From the NCBI GenBank assembly GCA_001600455.1, contig BCKC01000007.1, forward strand, positions 301,394 to 365,393: DNA of 64,000 bases, read 5' to 3'. Below are positions 44,063 through 55,753 of this stretch, in pieces; position 1 is the stretch's first letter, and every line of letters starts with the position of its first letter. The stretch is from Endocalyx cinctus (taxonomy: Eukaryota > Ascomycota > Sordariomycetes > Amphisphaeriales > Apiosporaceae). Below the pieces are notes generated by a model. That model ran no database searches and had not been told where the DNA came from. It saw only the letters and a list, made by a program, of their open reading frames with translations. Both the position numbers and the translations under genes were made by a program.

Positions 44063-46730
44063 GATAAGTCAAAGCTGTTTGTCTTTTTTTTTTCCTCAAT
44101 GGTTCATGTAGTATGTAATATATATACTAATAAGAAAAGAATGAGAAAGGAAATGAGGGACTTAAGAGATAATTAGATAGGAAGAAGAAAGCAAGTGCTC
44201 GACAATAACGATTATGATCGTAAAACATTTTTCTTCTTGCAGATCGGACGTCTTCTGTCTTCTTTATAGAAGAATAAGAAAAGGGATCTCGATCTTGGAC
44301 TCGAAAGAATACATTTTGTTCTTTTTTTTTTTTTTTCCTTTTGAGACAACCGCCATCGAGACTGAAAGACCGGTGGTGAAGGTTTAAGTGGCCTATGAAA
44401 GACTTCTTTGAAAGTTTTACGCGAGAAATGCACAAAGAATAGCTAATAGTTACATTTTACCTCTCGCCTCCTTTCTCGGAGCTTACCCAAAATCTTCGTA
44501 TGCTTCAACATTTGGCGGTCAATGTTGTCAGCAGTTGGACCAAAATGTGGTATTCTAACTTTGTATTTGGCGTGCATCTTTTGACAGTTAAGAACTCAAG
44601 TCTCGCATGTGTGGCGTACGATAATGGCCTTTTGTTCCTGCATGGCGTAACTTTATATTCATCGTATGACCTTATTGTAGCACAACCTATTAAAGAAGCA
44701 AGAATTGTACAGATTGATTATCTACTTGAGCACCAATTGAGTGATGGACACCACATCTCCTCGCTCAGGTATAAATTCTTTCGTCCGCAAAACCAGATTT
44801 TCATACAGAAAAGTTAAGACATAATATATTATCGAGTGCATTTCAAGTAGCAGGTGTATGGCTGGAAACTACTCCGTTAGAGTCACTGTCTTGGTATCGC
44901 ATACTCATCTGTGTCGTCTTACCGAGGAATACCGAGATGAATCTATCGACATATGGTGCAGGAGGTTGCTTATTATTACGTATATGTGAGACCCTGTCCT
45001 TCTACTAAGATCTAACCGCTCACTAGTTAAACCGTGCCTGCAGAAATATGTGCATTCTACACGCCAGACTGCACGCCTGCGGTACACTTACATCATATCT
45101 ACGACTAAAGTTCGGGACGACCCGTGTGCCGTTGATTAGATAACCTGTTTACCAGTTAGATTCTCTAAGTAGCTCAGCTGGATGAAATAGAGATATATCA
45201 GGGCTTGTTTTCACTACTGTAGGATACCTATCGAAACATTTCGATATTCCTTATATACCAAGATGCCCTAACTAGTAACACCGATCAAACAAGTTTCTAA
45301 AGTTCAAAAATGTTTTGAAAATCAAGGAAACAATAAGATCTCAAGCATTAGTACCTAAAAAAAAAAAAAAAAAATCAATAGACGTATCGAAAAGGTACAA
45401 GTATATGGTAGCAATTTTATTCAGTCTTACTGGTCCTGGATTACACTTAGAATATCCTGCATGATAATAAATACAGTTAATCCAAGTTATATGGCAAGTG
45501 AAGAGGCGGTCAGTATATCACTAACTATTCCCCGACGATCCTTTGGATAATCATGAAGATCCTTTCATATGAAAATACTAACGATTACTTGTGAGGCTGT
45601 CACGACGATAGTCACATTCCATATGTGCAATAGATGAGGCTACTATCTACGCCCGGAGACCGATACAGAGATCACGGGGGCAAATACACATTAGTTAGGG
45701 TTCAAGACCAAGAGAATTTTATCTTCTCTGACCTAATTATGGAACTCAGCTAAGGTTACTAAAGATATCTCTTGCGGCTGAAATTAGTGTGAGGTACGTG
45801 TAACAAACGGCTCTTCTAGACCAATCTGAAGTGCGTCAATCCGTAGCCCCTGTTTTATACGAAACGAACTCCTGTATAAAGTCTTATAAACATGTCATAA
45901 TGATATGTCTTGTTTTATAAGTCTTGTTCTCGATCTGTCTGTAACACGAAACAGTATTTTGTGTCCTTGGTCAAGATCGTGACCATCATCAAACTCGTAC
46001 GTATTGTAGAAAACAGCGCTCGTGAAATTCGTATGGCCGTAACAATGGAATTCAGGAAGAAAGGGTCTCGCGTAAGTTTAATAAGTGAACCTATCCTCCC
46101 ACTATTATTCGTCCTAGTTATATATAACTTTCTGCTTTTCTTGTGGCGTAACAGGACAACAAATGGAACTTTTAAGAGCATTCTAGACTGGAAATTTATG
46201 ACTATTTTGCTGGCATTCTCCTAGAAAGATTAGCTTGGCGCCAAACGGCAAGTTGAAAGGTTAAGGTTTCTTTCTATTTCTTCTCAAGCTACTCGAGGCG
46301 ACCGAGTGATCTATCGCCAACAGGTATGAAAGGACACTAATTAATTTCATTTAGAAAATCAACATATGTGACAGTTGTATTTACTATCTTCTCTCTGTCA
46401 TCAATCCGAGGCACTCCCTTACGTGCCACCCTTCAGCTTAGTCACATTCCACCGCCATTCTCGTAAGCATTGAGATTATTTGCATAGACTCTGAACCTCG
46501 TATTTGGCAATGTAATTCCCTTATTAAGCATTTATATCCTCTATTACTCCACAGGGGAATCTAATTTATCCTCCACCTATTTCCACTTATTATCACATTA
46601 CAAGAAGGTAAATGATCATTAAGCTTCAACCATCCAATCAGCCTAATAGCGTATAGTCACCAGAGTAGATAGATTTGTCACTATAAATTTCCTGAACTTT
46701 CTCCTTCGCCCAGAGCCCGGTATTGTGATC
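44063..46730. other. Long AT-rich intergenic region
   Basis: A 2.7 kb spacer with A/T runs and short ORFs (105 aa at 44500-44817 plus, 104 aa at 45910-46224 plus) that show no protein motifs. A tRNA D-arm-like word at 45178 is not part of a complete tRNA. It may be old, mutated repeat DNA, but no element could be delimited. Confidence 0.45.
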
Positions 46731-48194
46731 CTAAACTTGTTTCAGAATACCATTGACCATAGCCCATCGCGGGGGATATCGCTCGAAAACCGGCTCGACA
46801 TTCAGATACGTCTCGGGATCGTTTCTGAACTCGGAATCTAGTATGCGGATAGAGCCCAGTTGGTTTTCGCGCGACCAAACCTCCGACGTGAATACAGCCT
46901 CGTTGCTAGTTACGAACCGGTACGATTCCTCGGTACGGAAAGGGAATTTTCGAATCGTCGCGATCTCGTTCTTAGCCACGGAACCGGGCAATCTCACGCC
47001 GCCCCAGAGGTGGACCCATTTTCCCCGTTCGACAAATTTCTGGAATCTGGAGCCATAGTCGATTTCCGTACCTATTCCTTGGCCGTCGAACCGCAAAACA
47101 AAATAATGCGGAAGTATATGTTCCAAGAAATAATACACGAAGTCCGTGGGATTTTCCTTGAACCGGAAAACGGGAAAAGCTTCGGTCACTCTCCTCGAAA
47201 TATTCGAGGACAAAATGGTTTTATGCTGGCCCGCTACTAGGCCCTCTGTCGCGGGGCTGAAGGCGTTGATGGCGATAACCTCGGCAAGTGGATCGCGTGC
47301 ATCCGGCTCATGAACAAAGCGTTCCAAGGATGTGGTAATGAGCCTCCACGAAGACGTCTCACCCTCGGTTACTCCCCTCGGGCACTGTGGGCACAGGCGT
47401 GTTCCTTCCACAAGCCAGTCACGGTGGACACAGTTAACGACCAGTGTCTGTAACTTGGGTGCTTTTATGGGCTTGAACTTCACTTCACCTTGATCGTTCT
47501 GCGAGGCAATCCCAAGGAATTCAGGACATAGAAACGATAATTTAAGCCGTACATTACGCATACGTGGTAATACCCGGCGTATAGAGGGGCAAATATGGAC
47601 GGAGTCCCAATTTGGTGCCGATTGCCCGTCTCTAATACAGGTATGGTACTGTCCGTCGATCTCGAGATTGACACAGCTCTCGGGTAGCGATCCCAGCATA
47701 TTTTCAATGAAAGTCATCGTTGAGGTATAACCGCGTGAATCAACGGGGGTGACCTGAATAGACAATGATTGCAGATGTGTCATAAGACTCAAAATGTGTG
47801 GTAAATTATAACCATCCGCAGGAAATTCAAGGTCGGAATTAAAGTCGGAGTGGATAATAGTCAGAGATCGAACCAGAGAGGTGTTGATTCGCGTGCTGAG
47901 TTGGTTGTTGAAGGCAGTAGAAAAGCCTTCCAGCTGCTCCCGAGCAAGAATGAGGTTGCGATATAAAACCTCCAGTCCCAGTTTATGCCATTTCCTAGAA
48001 ACTCTCAAGGATGACAAGAGGTCACTTAGCCAAGAACGGTCTCTGGTATGATAGAGGATCATGGTTAAAACCTCTGGCGGCAGTGAAGAAATCGAGGCTG
48101 TCGGATGTCCTTCCTCCTCACTCTCAGAGGTGGCTATCAAGTGGGACACTTGAGTACTGGGTTCCAATTGGTTGCTGTGTTCCGAATCAGACAT
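46731..48194 (-). CDS. F-box protein
   Basis: Single exon, 487 aa, starting at the ATG at 48194 (MSDSEHSNQLEPSTQVSHLI). After an acidic N-terminus comes an F-box at residues about 33-75: ASISSLPPEVLTMILYHTRD, SSLRVSRKWHKLGLEVLYRN. The rest alternates hydrophobic and polar segments in an LRR-like manner (SLVRSLTIIHSDFNSDLEFP, LMTHLQSLSIQVTPVDS, PKLQTLVVNCVHRDWL) and ends with FERYPPRWAMVNGILKQV. Fungal F-box proteins of this kind recruit substrates to SCF ubiquitin ligases or act in other Skp1 complexes. The target cannot be told. Codon use is more AT-rich than in the neighbours. Confidence 0.87.
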   Translation of the reverse strand: MSDSEHSNQLEPSTQVSHLIATSESEEEGHPTASISSLPPEVLTMILYHTRDRSWLSDLLSSLRVSRKWHKLGLEVLYRNLILAREQLEGFSTAFNNQLSTRINTSLVRSLTIIHSDFNSDLEFPADGYNLPHILSLMTHLQSLSIQVTPVDSRGYTSTMTFIENMLGSLPESCVNLEIDGQYHTCIRDGQSAPNWDSVHICPSIRRVLPRMRNVRLKLSFLCPEFLGIASQNDQGEVKFKPIKAPKLQTLVVNCVHRDWLVEGTRLCPQCPRGVTEGETSSWRLITTSLERFVHEPDARDPLAEVIAINAFSPATEGLVAGQHKTILSSNISRRVTEAFPVFRFKENPTDFVYYFLEHILPHYFVLRFDGQGIGTEIDYGSRFQKFVERGKWVHLWGGVRLPGSVAKNEIATIRKFPFRTEESYRFVTSNEAVFTSEVWSRENQLGSIRILDSEFRNDPETYLNVEPVFERYPPRWAMVNGILKQV

Positions 48195-48450
48195 TTTGTC
48201 GTAAGTCTGTTAGTGTAGAGCACTGCTTCAGGTAGATAGATGAGTAAAGTCGAAAAGAGTTGTGACTTTAGTAGATGAATTAAGAAAAGATTTTAGTGTT
48301 ATGGGGGTGTGTGAAGATTGGTGTATAGCAATTATGTAGATATTGCATCAGTTAATAACGAATCTTTGCCGTTTGGACAATTCTAACATGAATTTCGTGT
48401 CTTGAATTTGGGCGGCGGTAAAACTTTTATATATACCATTTTTTTGTCTG

Positions 48451-48669
48451 CTTGGATAGCCATTGTATCAAGCGTAGCTATTGTATTATGAGTAGGCCTT
48501 CATTAACTAAAGTTCCACAGATACATATACTAAGCAAGTTAATATATGCATTAACTATTTTGACTAGAAATAAATTGTTCCGGTCTCTCTATAGTATTCA
48601 CTTTGTTCGCTTAATTCACTCAGCAATGGCACCTCAGGGAAACACTATTTTCCCATTAGAATTTAGCAA
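48451..48669. repeat. Direct repeat copy A (about 219 bp)
   Basis: Begins CTTGGATAGCCATTGTATCA and is followed immediately by copy B. The shared end includes TTAATTCACTCAGCAA and GGAAACACTATT. Copies differ mostly by transitions. Confidence 0.8.
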
Positions 48670-48907
48670 CTTGGATAGCCATTATATTAAGTGTAGCTAT
48701 TGTATGATGAGTAGGCCTTCGATGTGTACTTATTGTTCTAATCCATCAACTGAAATGTCAAAGATATATATACTGCGATAGGTAATATGTGAATTAACTA
48801 TTTTTAACTAGAAATGAATTATTCCAGTCTCTTTATAGTATTCATGTTGTTTGCTTAATTCACTCAGCAATTGTACCTCAAGGAAACACTATTCTCCCAT
48901 CAGCAAC
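48670..48907. repeat. Direct repeat copy B (about 238 bp)
   Basis: Begins CTTGGATAGCCATTATATTA and is head-to-tail with copy A. It has a short insertion after TAGGCCTTC. Differences such as CATTGTATCAAGCG to CATTATATTAAGTG are C-to-T or G-to-A changes, as repeat-induced point mutation would leave. Confidence 0.8.
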
Positions 48908-49023
48908 TTAACACATGGTTATTGTGTAGTTTGGAAAGGTAATAATTACAATACATTGGCAAATACCAGCCATTTTGCCTGTGAGTGAGTCATTGTCAGG
49001 GGTATTGGCCCAGTGCACCGTTC

Positions 49024-49112
49024 TAGCTGTTTGCTTACAGCTACCCTCCTGACAGTTTAAGCGGGATATGTCTATATAATTAAAGGGAATGTTTCCGCCT
49101 CGTAGATAGAAT
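49024..49112. repeat. Dispersed direct repeat, left copy (about 88 bp)
   Basis: Starts TAGCTGTTTGCTTACAGCTA and ends near GTAGATAGAA. It matches the copy at 49451-49538 at both ends with a diverged middle. Confidence 0.5.
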
Positions 49113-49450
49113 ATAAAGTTCAAGAATCAATACAGTAGTTATTTGGCTCTTAAAGTATAGTTACTATCACTCCCCTGCTAATTAAGCTCTGTCTATGTAA
49201 CTGAGCTGCCTTGATACGCACCAACATACCCCATTCCCTTACAGTCTTTAGGGATCATATTATGAGTCCTGATTACGCTCTCACTCGTCAGAATCTTAAG
49301 TTAAGATTGAATTATGTTGCTTCTGTAAGCTACTGCGTTACCTCGTGCCCAGCACAGTTACTTTACTTAGCTTCGAGGCTATCCTAACTAACTCTTGGTT
49401 TAATTTTTGACTTCTTGTTGGAAGGATGGGTTGTATATGCCTTTGGTAGC

Positions 49451-49538
49451 TAGCTGCTCGCTTACAGCTACTGCAATTAAGAGTAGCCTAAGCAAAGTAC
49501 TTCTCTACAAATAGAGGCTCCCGCTTTGTGGATAGAAC
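49451..49538. repeat. Dispersed direct repeat, right copy (about 88 bp)
   Basis: Starts TAGCTGCTCGCTTACAGCTA and ends near GTGGATAGAA. Together with the left copy it frames about 340 bp. It could be a very short LTR pair or part of a larger mutated element. Confidence 0.5.
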
Positions 49539-49560
49539 AGGATAGAACAGGATAGAACAG
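49531..49560. repeat. Tandem 10-bp repeat, three copies
   Basis: GATAGAACAG occurs three times without interruption at the end of the right-hand 88-bp repeat. Confidence 0.9.
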
Positions 49561-49570
49561 AGAGATCAAG

Positions 49571-49709
49571 ATTTACCGAAAATTTCAATAGGCTTTTTAG
49601 CTACATTTTCACTTAGTATGTAAGCTGTTATGACGGTAGTAAACAATACATGGGAGGGAGCACAAGCTGGTATAAACAAATTGTATCAAAAACATAATTT
49701 TCGGTAAAT
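49571..49709. mobile_element. MITE-like element with 14-bp terminal inverted repeats
   Basis: ATTTACCGAAAATT at 49571-49584 and its exact reverse complement at 49696-49709 bound 139 bp with no ORF. The size and terminal inverted repeats fit a miniature inverted-repeat transposable element. I could not see a convincing target-site duplication outside the arms, so the ends may be slightly different or the element old. Confidence 0.5.
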
Positions 49710-50867
49710 ACCATCTCAGAAAGGCTGTATAAGTTGGTTAGATGTTATATGAGTACTTATTATATTTATACCAATCTTTGCATTATCTCTCATTTTATCA
49801 TTTGTCTATTTAAGTCGACCGATTGGAAATTCACATCCCGACGAGATAAGATGAGAATATTGAAACCCCCTGTCTGTCCATTACAATAACCTAGCCTAGA
49901 CATAATATAACGACAACTCAATACATCATAATCATTCCTGAACTCAGTTCAGAGAAAAAGGAAAAGAAAAAGACAGATAATTGCGAACAGAGGTACACTA
50001 AGGATAATAGAAGAAGAATAATAGAACATAATGCTATATGAAAAAAAAAAAAAAAAAAAAAGATACTTGATTAGATGCTCATGATTTTAAAGTGATCTTT
50101 AATTTTATTGATTCGTCATTGCACAGGGGGTTCATTTCGTTGCGGCAGCGTCATGCTATGTTAGTTATGTATGAGCCGGAAAATGTGGATATCTCCGTTC
50201 ATTTTATTCCCAAGTTAAATGCCCCGTGTACCACCATCCGCCGCCTTTTCTCTCATTTACTTAAATATCTAAGCTATAAATAATTCGACTATTAGAGTGG
50301 CCTTGTTACCATATTTATCCCGTGTAATAGTAATAGTAAGGGTAATGATGGGCAGTGTTCTGGAGTCATTTTTCGACCCATCATCCGACCGTCCGTTAAG
50401 TCCGCTGGGGTGAGGTCAAAGGTTTTTACTTGGCAGCGTTGGACAATCGGGCCCGAATTGACCTTTATCGGAATCGGGGCGTCGGTTTCGCTAACTAAAA
50501 TAGCTTGTTGTGTCAGTAAATTTGAAAAGGGTTGAAGCATTGATTCGCAGCCCTCCGTTGCACTATGGAGGGTTGTGGAGGGTGCGGTTTTGTCCGACAA
50601 CCTGTATCTTCCATAATGTTATTATCAACATTGACATTAGAATCACACACATAGTTATAGGTATATATATTAATTAGAAGATTCCGTTCACATAGATACA
50701 ACTTTCTCCCTAGCATCATGATAACAATATCAAACCATTAAAAGCACATCGTCAAGAATAACATCATACCATACATATTATTCAATACTTAACACTTTGA
50801 TTTATTACCTATCACGTATCAAAATCACTTACTCAAGACATAATTATCACTAAATCGATCATAGAAA

Positions 50868-52451
50868 ATGTCCAGAATACAGAAGTTTGTTCTCGTCGCC
50901 AAAGCTCTTGGCTTTGCCGCCCCTCAGATATTTTCGGGCGTATCTAGAATACTTCGTTCCCGCCTTAGACTTCTCACATCTTCCCCCTACTCCTCCTCCT
51001 CCTCCTCCTCTTCATCTACTTCACCCGAACCCAAGACTATAGTCATAATAGGCGCCTCCTTCGCCGGGTACCAAGTAGTCCGAACTCTCCTCTGCACCTT
51101 GCCGCCTTCGGCCGCCTACCGCGTCGTCGTGATCGAGCCCCGCGACCACCTGCAGTTCACCTGGACGCTACCCCGCTTCTCCGTCGTCCCGGGCCACGAG
51201 CACAAGTCCTTCATCCCCTTCGGCGGTTTCCTCGACGTCACCGTCGCCGGGGACTCGGACGGCGACGCAAGCAAGAACATCGTCCACGAGGGGCGCTGGG
51301 AATCCGGCCCTTTGACTTGGATACGCGATTACGCCGCGGGATTGACGGGCGACGAGAACGGCGGGAAGGTGCGTCTGGCTAAGTCGGGCGAGGAAGTGCG
51401 ATACGATTACCTCGTCGTGGCTACCGGAGGCGGTTCCGGCGCACACCTCCTAGGCGCCGACGGCTCCGGGGATACCCTCCCTAACTACATCGGCGCCGAC
51501 TCCAAGGAAGACGGCATGAGGAGATTACGTGAGATGCAGGCCCGGATCCGGGACTCGACGGATTTGGTTGTCGTTGGCGGTGGTGCCGCGGGCGTCGAGC
51601 TCGCGGGAGACGCTAAGGCTACTTACCCCGAGAAGAACGTCACGCTGGTCCACTCACGCGACGCTGTCATGAACCGTTTCGGTCCGGAGTTGCAGACCGC
51701 CTCTATGGAGGGCCTCAAGAGTGTCGGTGTAAATGTCATCACCAACGATAGGGTAGTGAGCGAGGATAAAGAGAGCAAAATCGCCACTTTAAAGAGCGGG
51801 TCGGAGATCCCGTGCGATTACCTGGTTCGTTACCCCTTCACTTTGCTTCACTCACTTCGTAAATAACCAAGAAAAAACTAACATTTTAATCCTTTGAATT
51901 AGATCAACTGCATAGGTCGACGACCCGACTCCAGCCTCCTCGCCCAGTTGAGCCCGAACTCCGTCACGAGCTCAGGTCACATCCTCGTCAAGCCCACGCT
52001 ACAAATCCAAGACGACTCCTTTCCCAACATCTACGCCTGCGGAGACGTGGCGGCGGCCAATCTAGTGGCGCCTAACGCGCGCTCCGCGGCGATACAAGCC
52101 AACACGGTCGCCGAGAACCTGGCTCTCATCGTCGAGGGTAAGGAGGCGACGAAACAGTATCAAATGCACTGGATGGAAGCCATTACTCACCTAACGCTGG
52201 GACTGGTACGTGAATTTCTCATCTTTCACAGGCTTAAATAAAATATAATTCGGGAAGAAATTTAAGCTAACAAGAATTTATAGGAGAAAACTGTTCTTTA
52301 CCTGTCTGATGGCACCGCGGAATTGTTGCTACGGATGAAAGAGACGGAAGAAGACCACGGCATGGCACACATGTGGGGGCAGTTTGGCGCCAAGGCCTTC
52401 CACGACAGCGGTGATGTTCAGGAAGTAGATGCGACGCCATCCCTTGCTTAA
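50868..52451 (+). CDS. AIF/FSP1-like FAD-dependent oxidoreductase
   Basis: Exons are 50868-51824, 51903-52205 and 52284-52451, giving 475 aa in phase 0 throughout. The N-terminus (KFVLVAKALGFAAPQIFSGV) is amphipathic or membrane-like and may target mitochondria or lipid droplets. A serine run follows. The FAD motif is TIVIIGASFAGYQVVRTLL, then IEPRDHLQFTWTLPRFSVVP, the NAD(P)H motif LVVVGGGAAGVELAGDAKAT, VTLVHSRDAVMNRFGPELQ, and the second FAD motif NIYACGDVAAANLVAPNARS. This is the AIFM2/FSP1-AMID group of NAD(P)H-quinone oxidoreductases, which reduce ubiquinone or other quinones at membranes. The fungal members are less studied. It is followed on the same strand by the P450 gene 0.9 kb away. 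Confidence 0.92.
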
Positions 52452-53334
52452 TGTTCAGGTTTCAAGGAATTTTCTCATTTTTTTCATTTTTCCCATTTCT
52501 TTTGTTTTACTAAGATACCATAATTTCTTTTTTGTTTGGTTAACGGCATGGGTGGATGGGGAATAAAACGGGTTCTACGGATTTAACCTAGGCAGATTGT
52601 AGCTTACAAAACTCCATCTCTCAAATGCGGAGGACCGGCGTTAGTCGCAGGTTCATGGATGATATCTGATAGGAGTTATAATATAAACGGAAACGATCTC
52701 TTTCTCGATGTTATTATTAAGCCACATCTGCTTGAGAGTGAAAATGATTATGGATAGAGTGCGGAAATAAATCGACGACATCACGATGCATGTAAATTTT
52801 TATGTGCACCGTATACATCGTCACTCCTGTATCTTCTGGTTGGTCGACATTTCATGTTATCCCTTACGGGTATACTGCATTTACTATGCATAAGTCCACC
52901 AACCGCATGCAGCAATTTGTCAACCTGACTTCCCAATAAGGACCGAGCATACGCAGTTGATAACACCTCCCAGTACGAAACTACATATCTTTAACTGTCT
53001 GGTTCGATATTGTGAGTGGATTATCAACCTGTGGAAACTAAACTACGTAGGGCATGCAACACGATCATTAACCATCATGATTCCTTATTACCAACCCCGC
53101 CGAAGACCGGTACACCCAATGGACATGGTCGGTAATCGTATATAATACATAATGTGTACTATATACTTAAAATACGTGTGGCGGTTTCTTTGCTTTTCTG
53201 TCTGCAGTGAACATTTCAACTTCACACCGATGTTTATATCCTCTAGAAAAGATTGATAATTAGGTAGTTGAGAAAAAAAATATCGTATTTTCCTAGAAGA
53301 TAGCTCTTTAGAATCTCTTGAAAGCCAAAAAAAA
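52452..53334. other. Intergenic spacer
   Basis: AT-rich spacer between two same-strand genes; an A-run precedes the P450 ATG. Small ORFs at 52781-53145 look random. Confidence 0.55.
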
Positions 53335-55272
53335 ATGGACACCCAATTATTAATCACGGGCGGCGCCTTAGCCGCCTTCCTCTTCCTCCTCCGAGCCCTC
53401 TTCAAGCGAATTTTCTACCCGCGGCCGATCCCCGGCCTCCCGTACGACGCGGAATCCTCCCGGAGCCTCCAAGGCGACCTCCCCGTCATGAAGCAAATCT
53501 ACGCCGAGTTCAACGAATGGTCCTTCCCCCTAACCCAAAAATCCTCCGTCGAATTCCGGTCCCCGATCCGGCAGCTCTTCCTCGGCGGGGTCGCCCGACG
53601 GCAAAGTCCGTCGGTCCTGCTGGACGACCCGCACGAGGTGACGGACGTCGCGCTGCGGCGCGGTCGGGATTTCGATCGGTCGGCGGGTTCGGGCGTCTTC
53701 AGAACGTTGATGCCCGGATCGACCATCGCGCGGCTTAGCGATTCGACGTGGAAGGCCCAGCGGAAGACTTGGAACGATACGATGCATCCGGATTTCCTGA
53801 GGCGGGCCGTCGCCGGGAAGATTTACGACGCGGGGATCGCGCTCGCCGAGCTGTGGGAGATGCGCTCGTCCGCGTCGGGAGGATCCGCCGCGTTCGACGT
53901 CGAGAGGGATTTCTCGTACGCCGCCCTCGACGCCATCTGGGCCGCCGCGTTCGGCGAGAATCTCGACCTTATCCGGACGCAGAAGGAGGTGCTGCGCACG
54001 GGAAGGCAGATCGCTACGAAAGGTCTCGATATGCACGGTACCGTCAAATATATCGACCACCTGGCTGGTATCTGGAGGGGTTCGTTGTGGCCCGCGTTTA
54101 GCCGCTGGATGATAAAGCGTAGCCGCGAGTATAGAGAGTTCGTCGAGATAAAAGACCACGAGATTGATCGCATTCTTCAGGCTGCGTCTGAGCGGTTCAA
54201 GAAAATCCTAGACTCGTCTTCCGAAAATAAAAGTGAAGAAGAAGATCAAGCGAGAGAGCACGATACGTGTGCCATGGACCTTGTGCTGCGGAGGAGTATG
54301 TTAGCTGCCCAGAAGGAAGGTAAATCTTTTCCCGATCCCACCAAGGATATGGGGATGAGAGATGAACTTTTCTTGTTCGTTTATGCCGTAAGTGTTTCTC
54401 TTCTATATGTTTTTATCATATATTATACCAGGATGTTTTAACTACGATAAAATACTACTGTAAAGTTTTTTTTTTTTCCCCTAGAAAGTTTTACTTACAG
54501 CCCAGCACCCACCATACAGGGCCACGACACCACATCCACCACCCTCCAATGGTTCATCAAATACATAACCAACACCCCCTCAGCCCAAACCAAGCTACGC
54601 GCCGCCCTCCGATCCGCCTTCCCGGGCCCCGGTCTACCAGACGTAGCCTCGATCCTAAAAGCCGACATCCCCTACCTCAACGCGACGATGGAGGAAACCC
54701 TCCGCTGCGCCGGTACGGTCCCCCGAATCGTGCGCGTAGCCACGCGGGACACCGAGATCTTAGGTCACCGGATTCCCCGAGGCACCGAAATCCACGGATG
54801 CACCGGAGTGAAATGGCTGCCCGTCCCGACCTCCTTGGGCTCCCGCAGCCCGTCGAGCCGGGCCGCTCTGGAGAAGGCCGGAGATTGGACCAAGTCTCCG
54901 AGCGCGAGGGAGCTCGACGAGTTCGCGCCCGAACGCTGGCTTCGTGTCGATGCGGAGGGGAAGGAAAATTTTGACGCTAATGCCTTGCCGCAGAACGCTT
55001 TTGGTGGGGGGCAGAGGGGCTGCTTTGGTGAGTTTTTATGGTTTTTTTCCCCTTAATTTTTCTATACGTGGATACGTGATGCTAATGAATATGTCACCAT
55101 CTTTATAGGCAAGAGACTTGCAAGAATGGAGCTTCAGATCATGATAGTGATGGTCATGCTTCGTTTCAAATTCCTCTCTGTTCCCGACAATTTGAATGAT
55201 TTTGGAGCGGCTGAAACGATATTAAGGGTGCCTAAACAATGTTATGTCCGATTAGAAAAGATTCAAGAGTAA
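53335..55272 (+). CDS. Cytochrome P450 monooxygenase
   Basis: Exons are 53335-54387, 54520-55027 and 55109-55272, giving 574 aa in phase. The N-terminal anchor LLITGGALAAFLFLLRALF is followed by the proline hinge YPRPIPGLPY. The I-helix oxygen-binding motif GHDTTSTTLQWF starts at residue 352, exactly after intron 1. Next come the ExxR motif EETLR (about residue 409), FAPERWL, and the heme loop FGGGQRGCFGKRLARMEL with the thiolate Cys at about 519, where intron 2 interrupts it. It is a class II microsomal P450 needing NADPH-P450 reductase. The CYP family and substrate cannot be assigned from sequence reading alone. It converges on the IDO gene 0.5 kb away. No polyketide or peptide synthase is nearby. 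Confidence 0.95.
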
Positions 55273-55753
55273 ACAAGTTTGGAATGAGATAGGTCCTTGC
55301 ATATTCTTTGGCAATTTGACATTCTACATTCACATTCTCTTATTTAAAGAAATGATGTTTCATACAGGCGCAACTCTAGAAATACGAGCATAAATCTATT
55401 AGCTTGCTAGCCAGCCATGCCTCTTTTTTTTTCTTCTTTCGGGATTCTCAGTGTATTCCCACCAGGACGACGGGTCGCGGTGCCCATTCACCAGTAGCTA
55501 TCCTCTTGACCTATGAAAAATAAGCTGGTCTCAAATAACTGGTAACTTATGGCCACACGATGTAAAATTTGAGAATACTAATACAACATATTCCGCAAAG
55601 TCTTGATTTCATTCAACTAACATAAGCACGTTCAATCATTTAAAAGGAGAGCGATTAGTCTATATCAGAGAGTACGAACGTTATATGCGTAGTATATATG
55701 CATTATACAAGCTACATTTAAATCCAGGCTTCCGTCGCTTCTACGAGACCAAG
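55273..55753. other. Convergent intergenic spacer
   Basis: Spacer between the P450 and IDO 3' ends; no ORF of note. Confidence 0.6.

Larger units (their letters stand above)
48195..50867. other. Repeat-rich AT-rich intergenic region
   Basis: A 2.7 kb spacer between divergent gene starts. It contains two adjacent 220-240 bp direct copies, a pair of about 88-bp direct repeats, a 10-bp tandem repeat, an inverted-repeat element (all listed separately) and a 20-nt A run at about 50041. No intact transposase or other ORF was seen, so this looks like a graveyard of small mobile elements. Confidence 0.6.

Noticed and set aside
44500..44817. 105-aa plus-strand ORF in the 44-46.7 kb spacer
   Set aside because: No recognisable domain, AT-rich codon use and no neighbouring exon that extends it.
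45165..45215. tRNA D-arm-like sequence (TAAGTAGCTCAGCTGGATGA)
   Set aside because: No matching acceptor stem, anticodon arm or GTTCRANYC T-arm follows at the right distance, so it is a chance match or at most a relic.
46860..47240. 126-aa plus-strand ORF
   Set aside because: Lies wholly antisense to the F-box gene and has no independent support.
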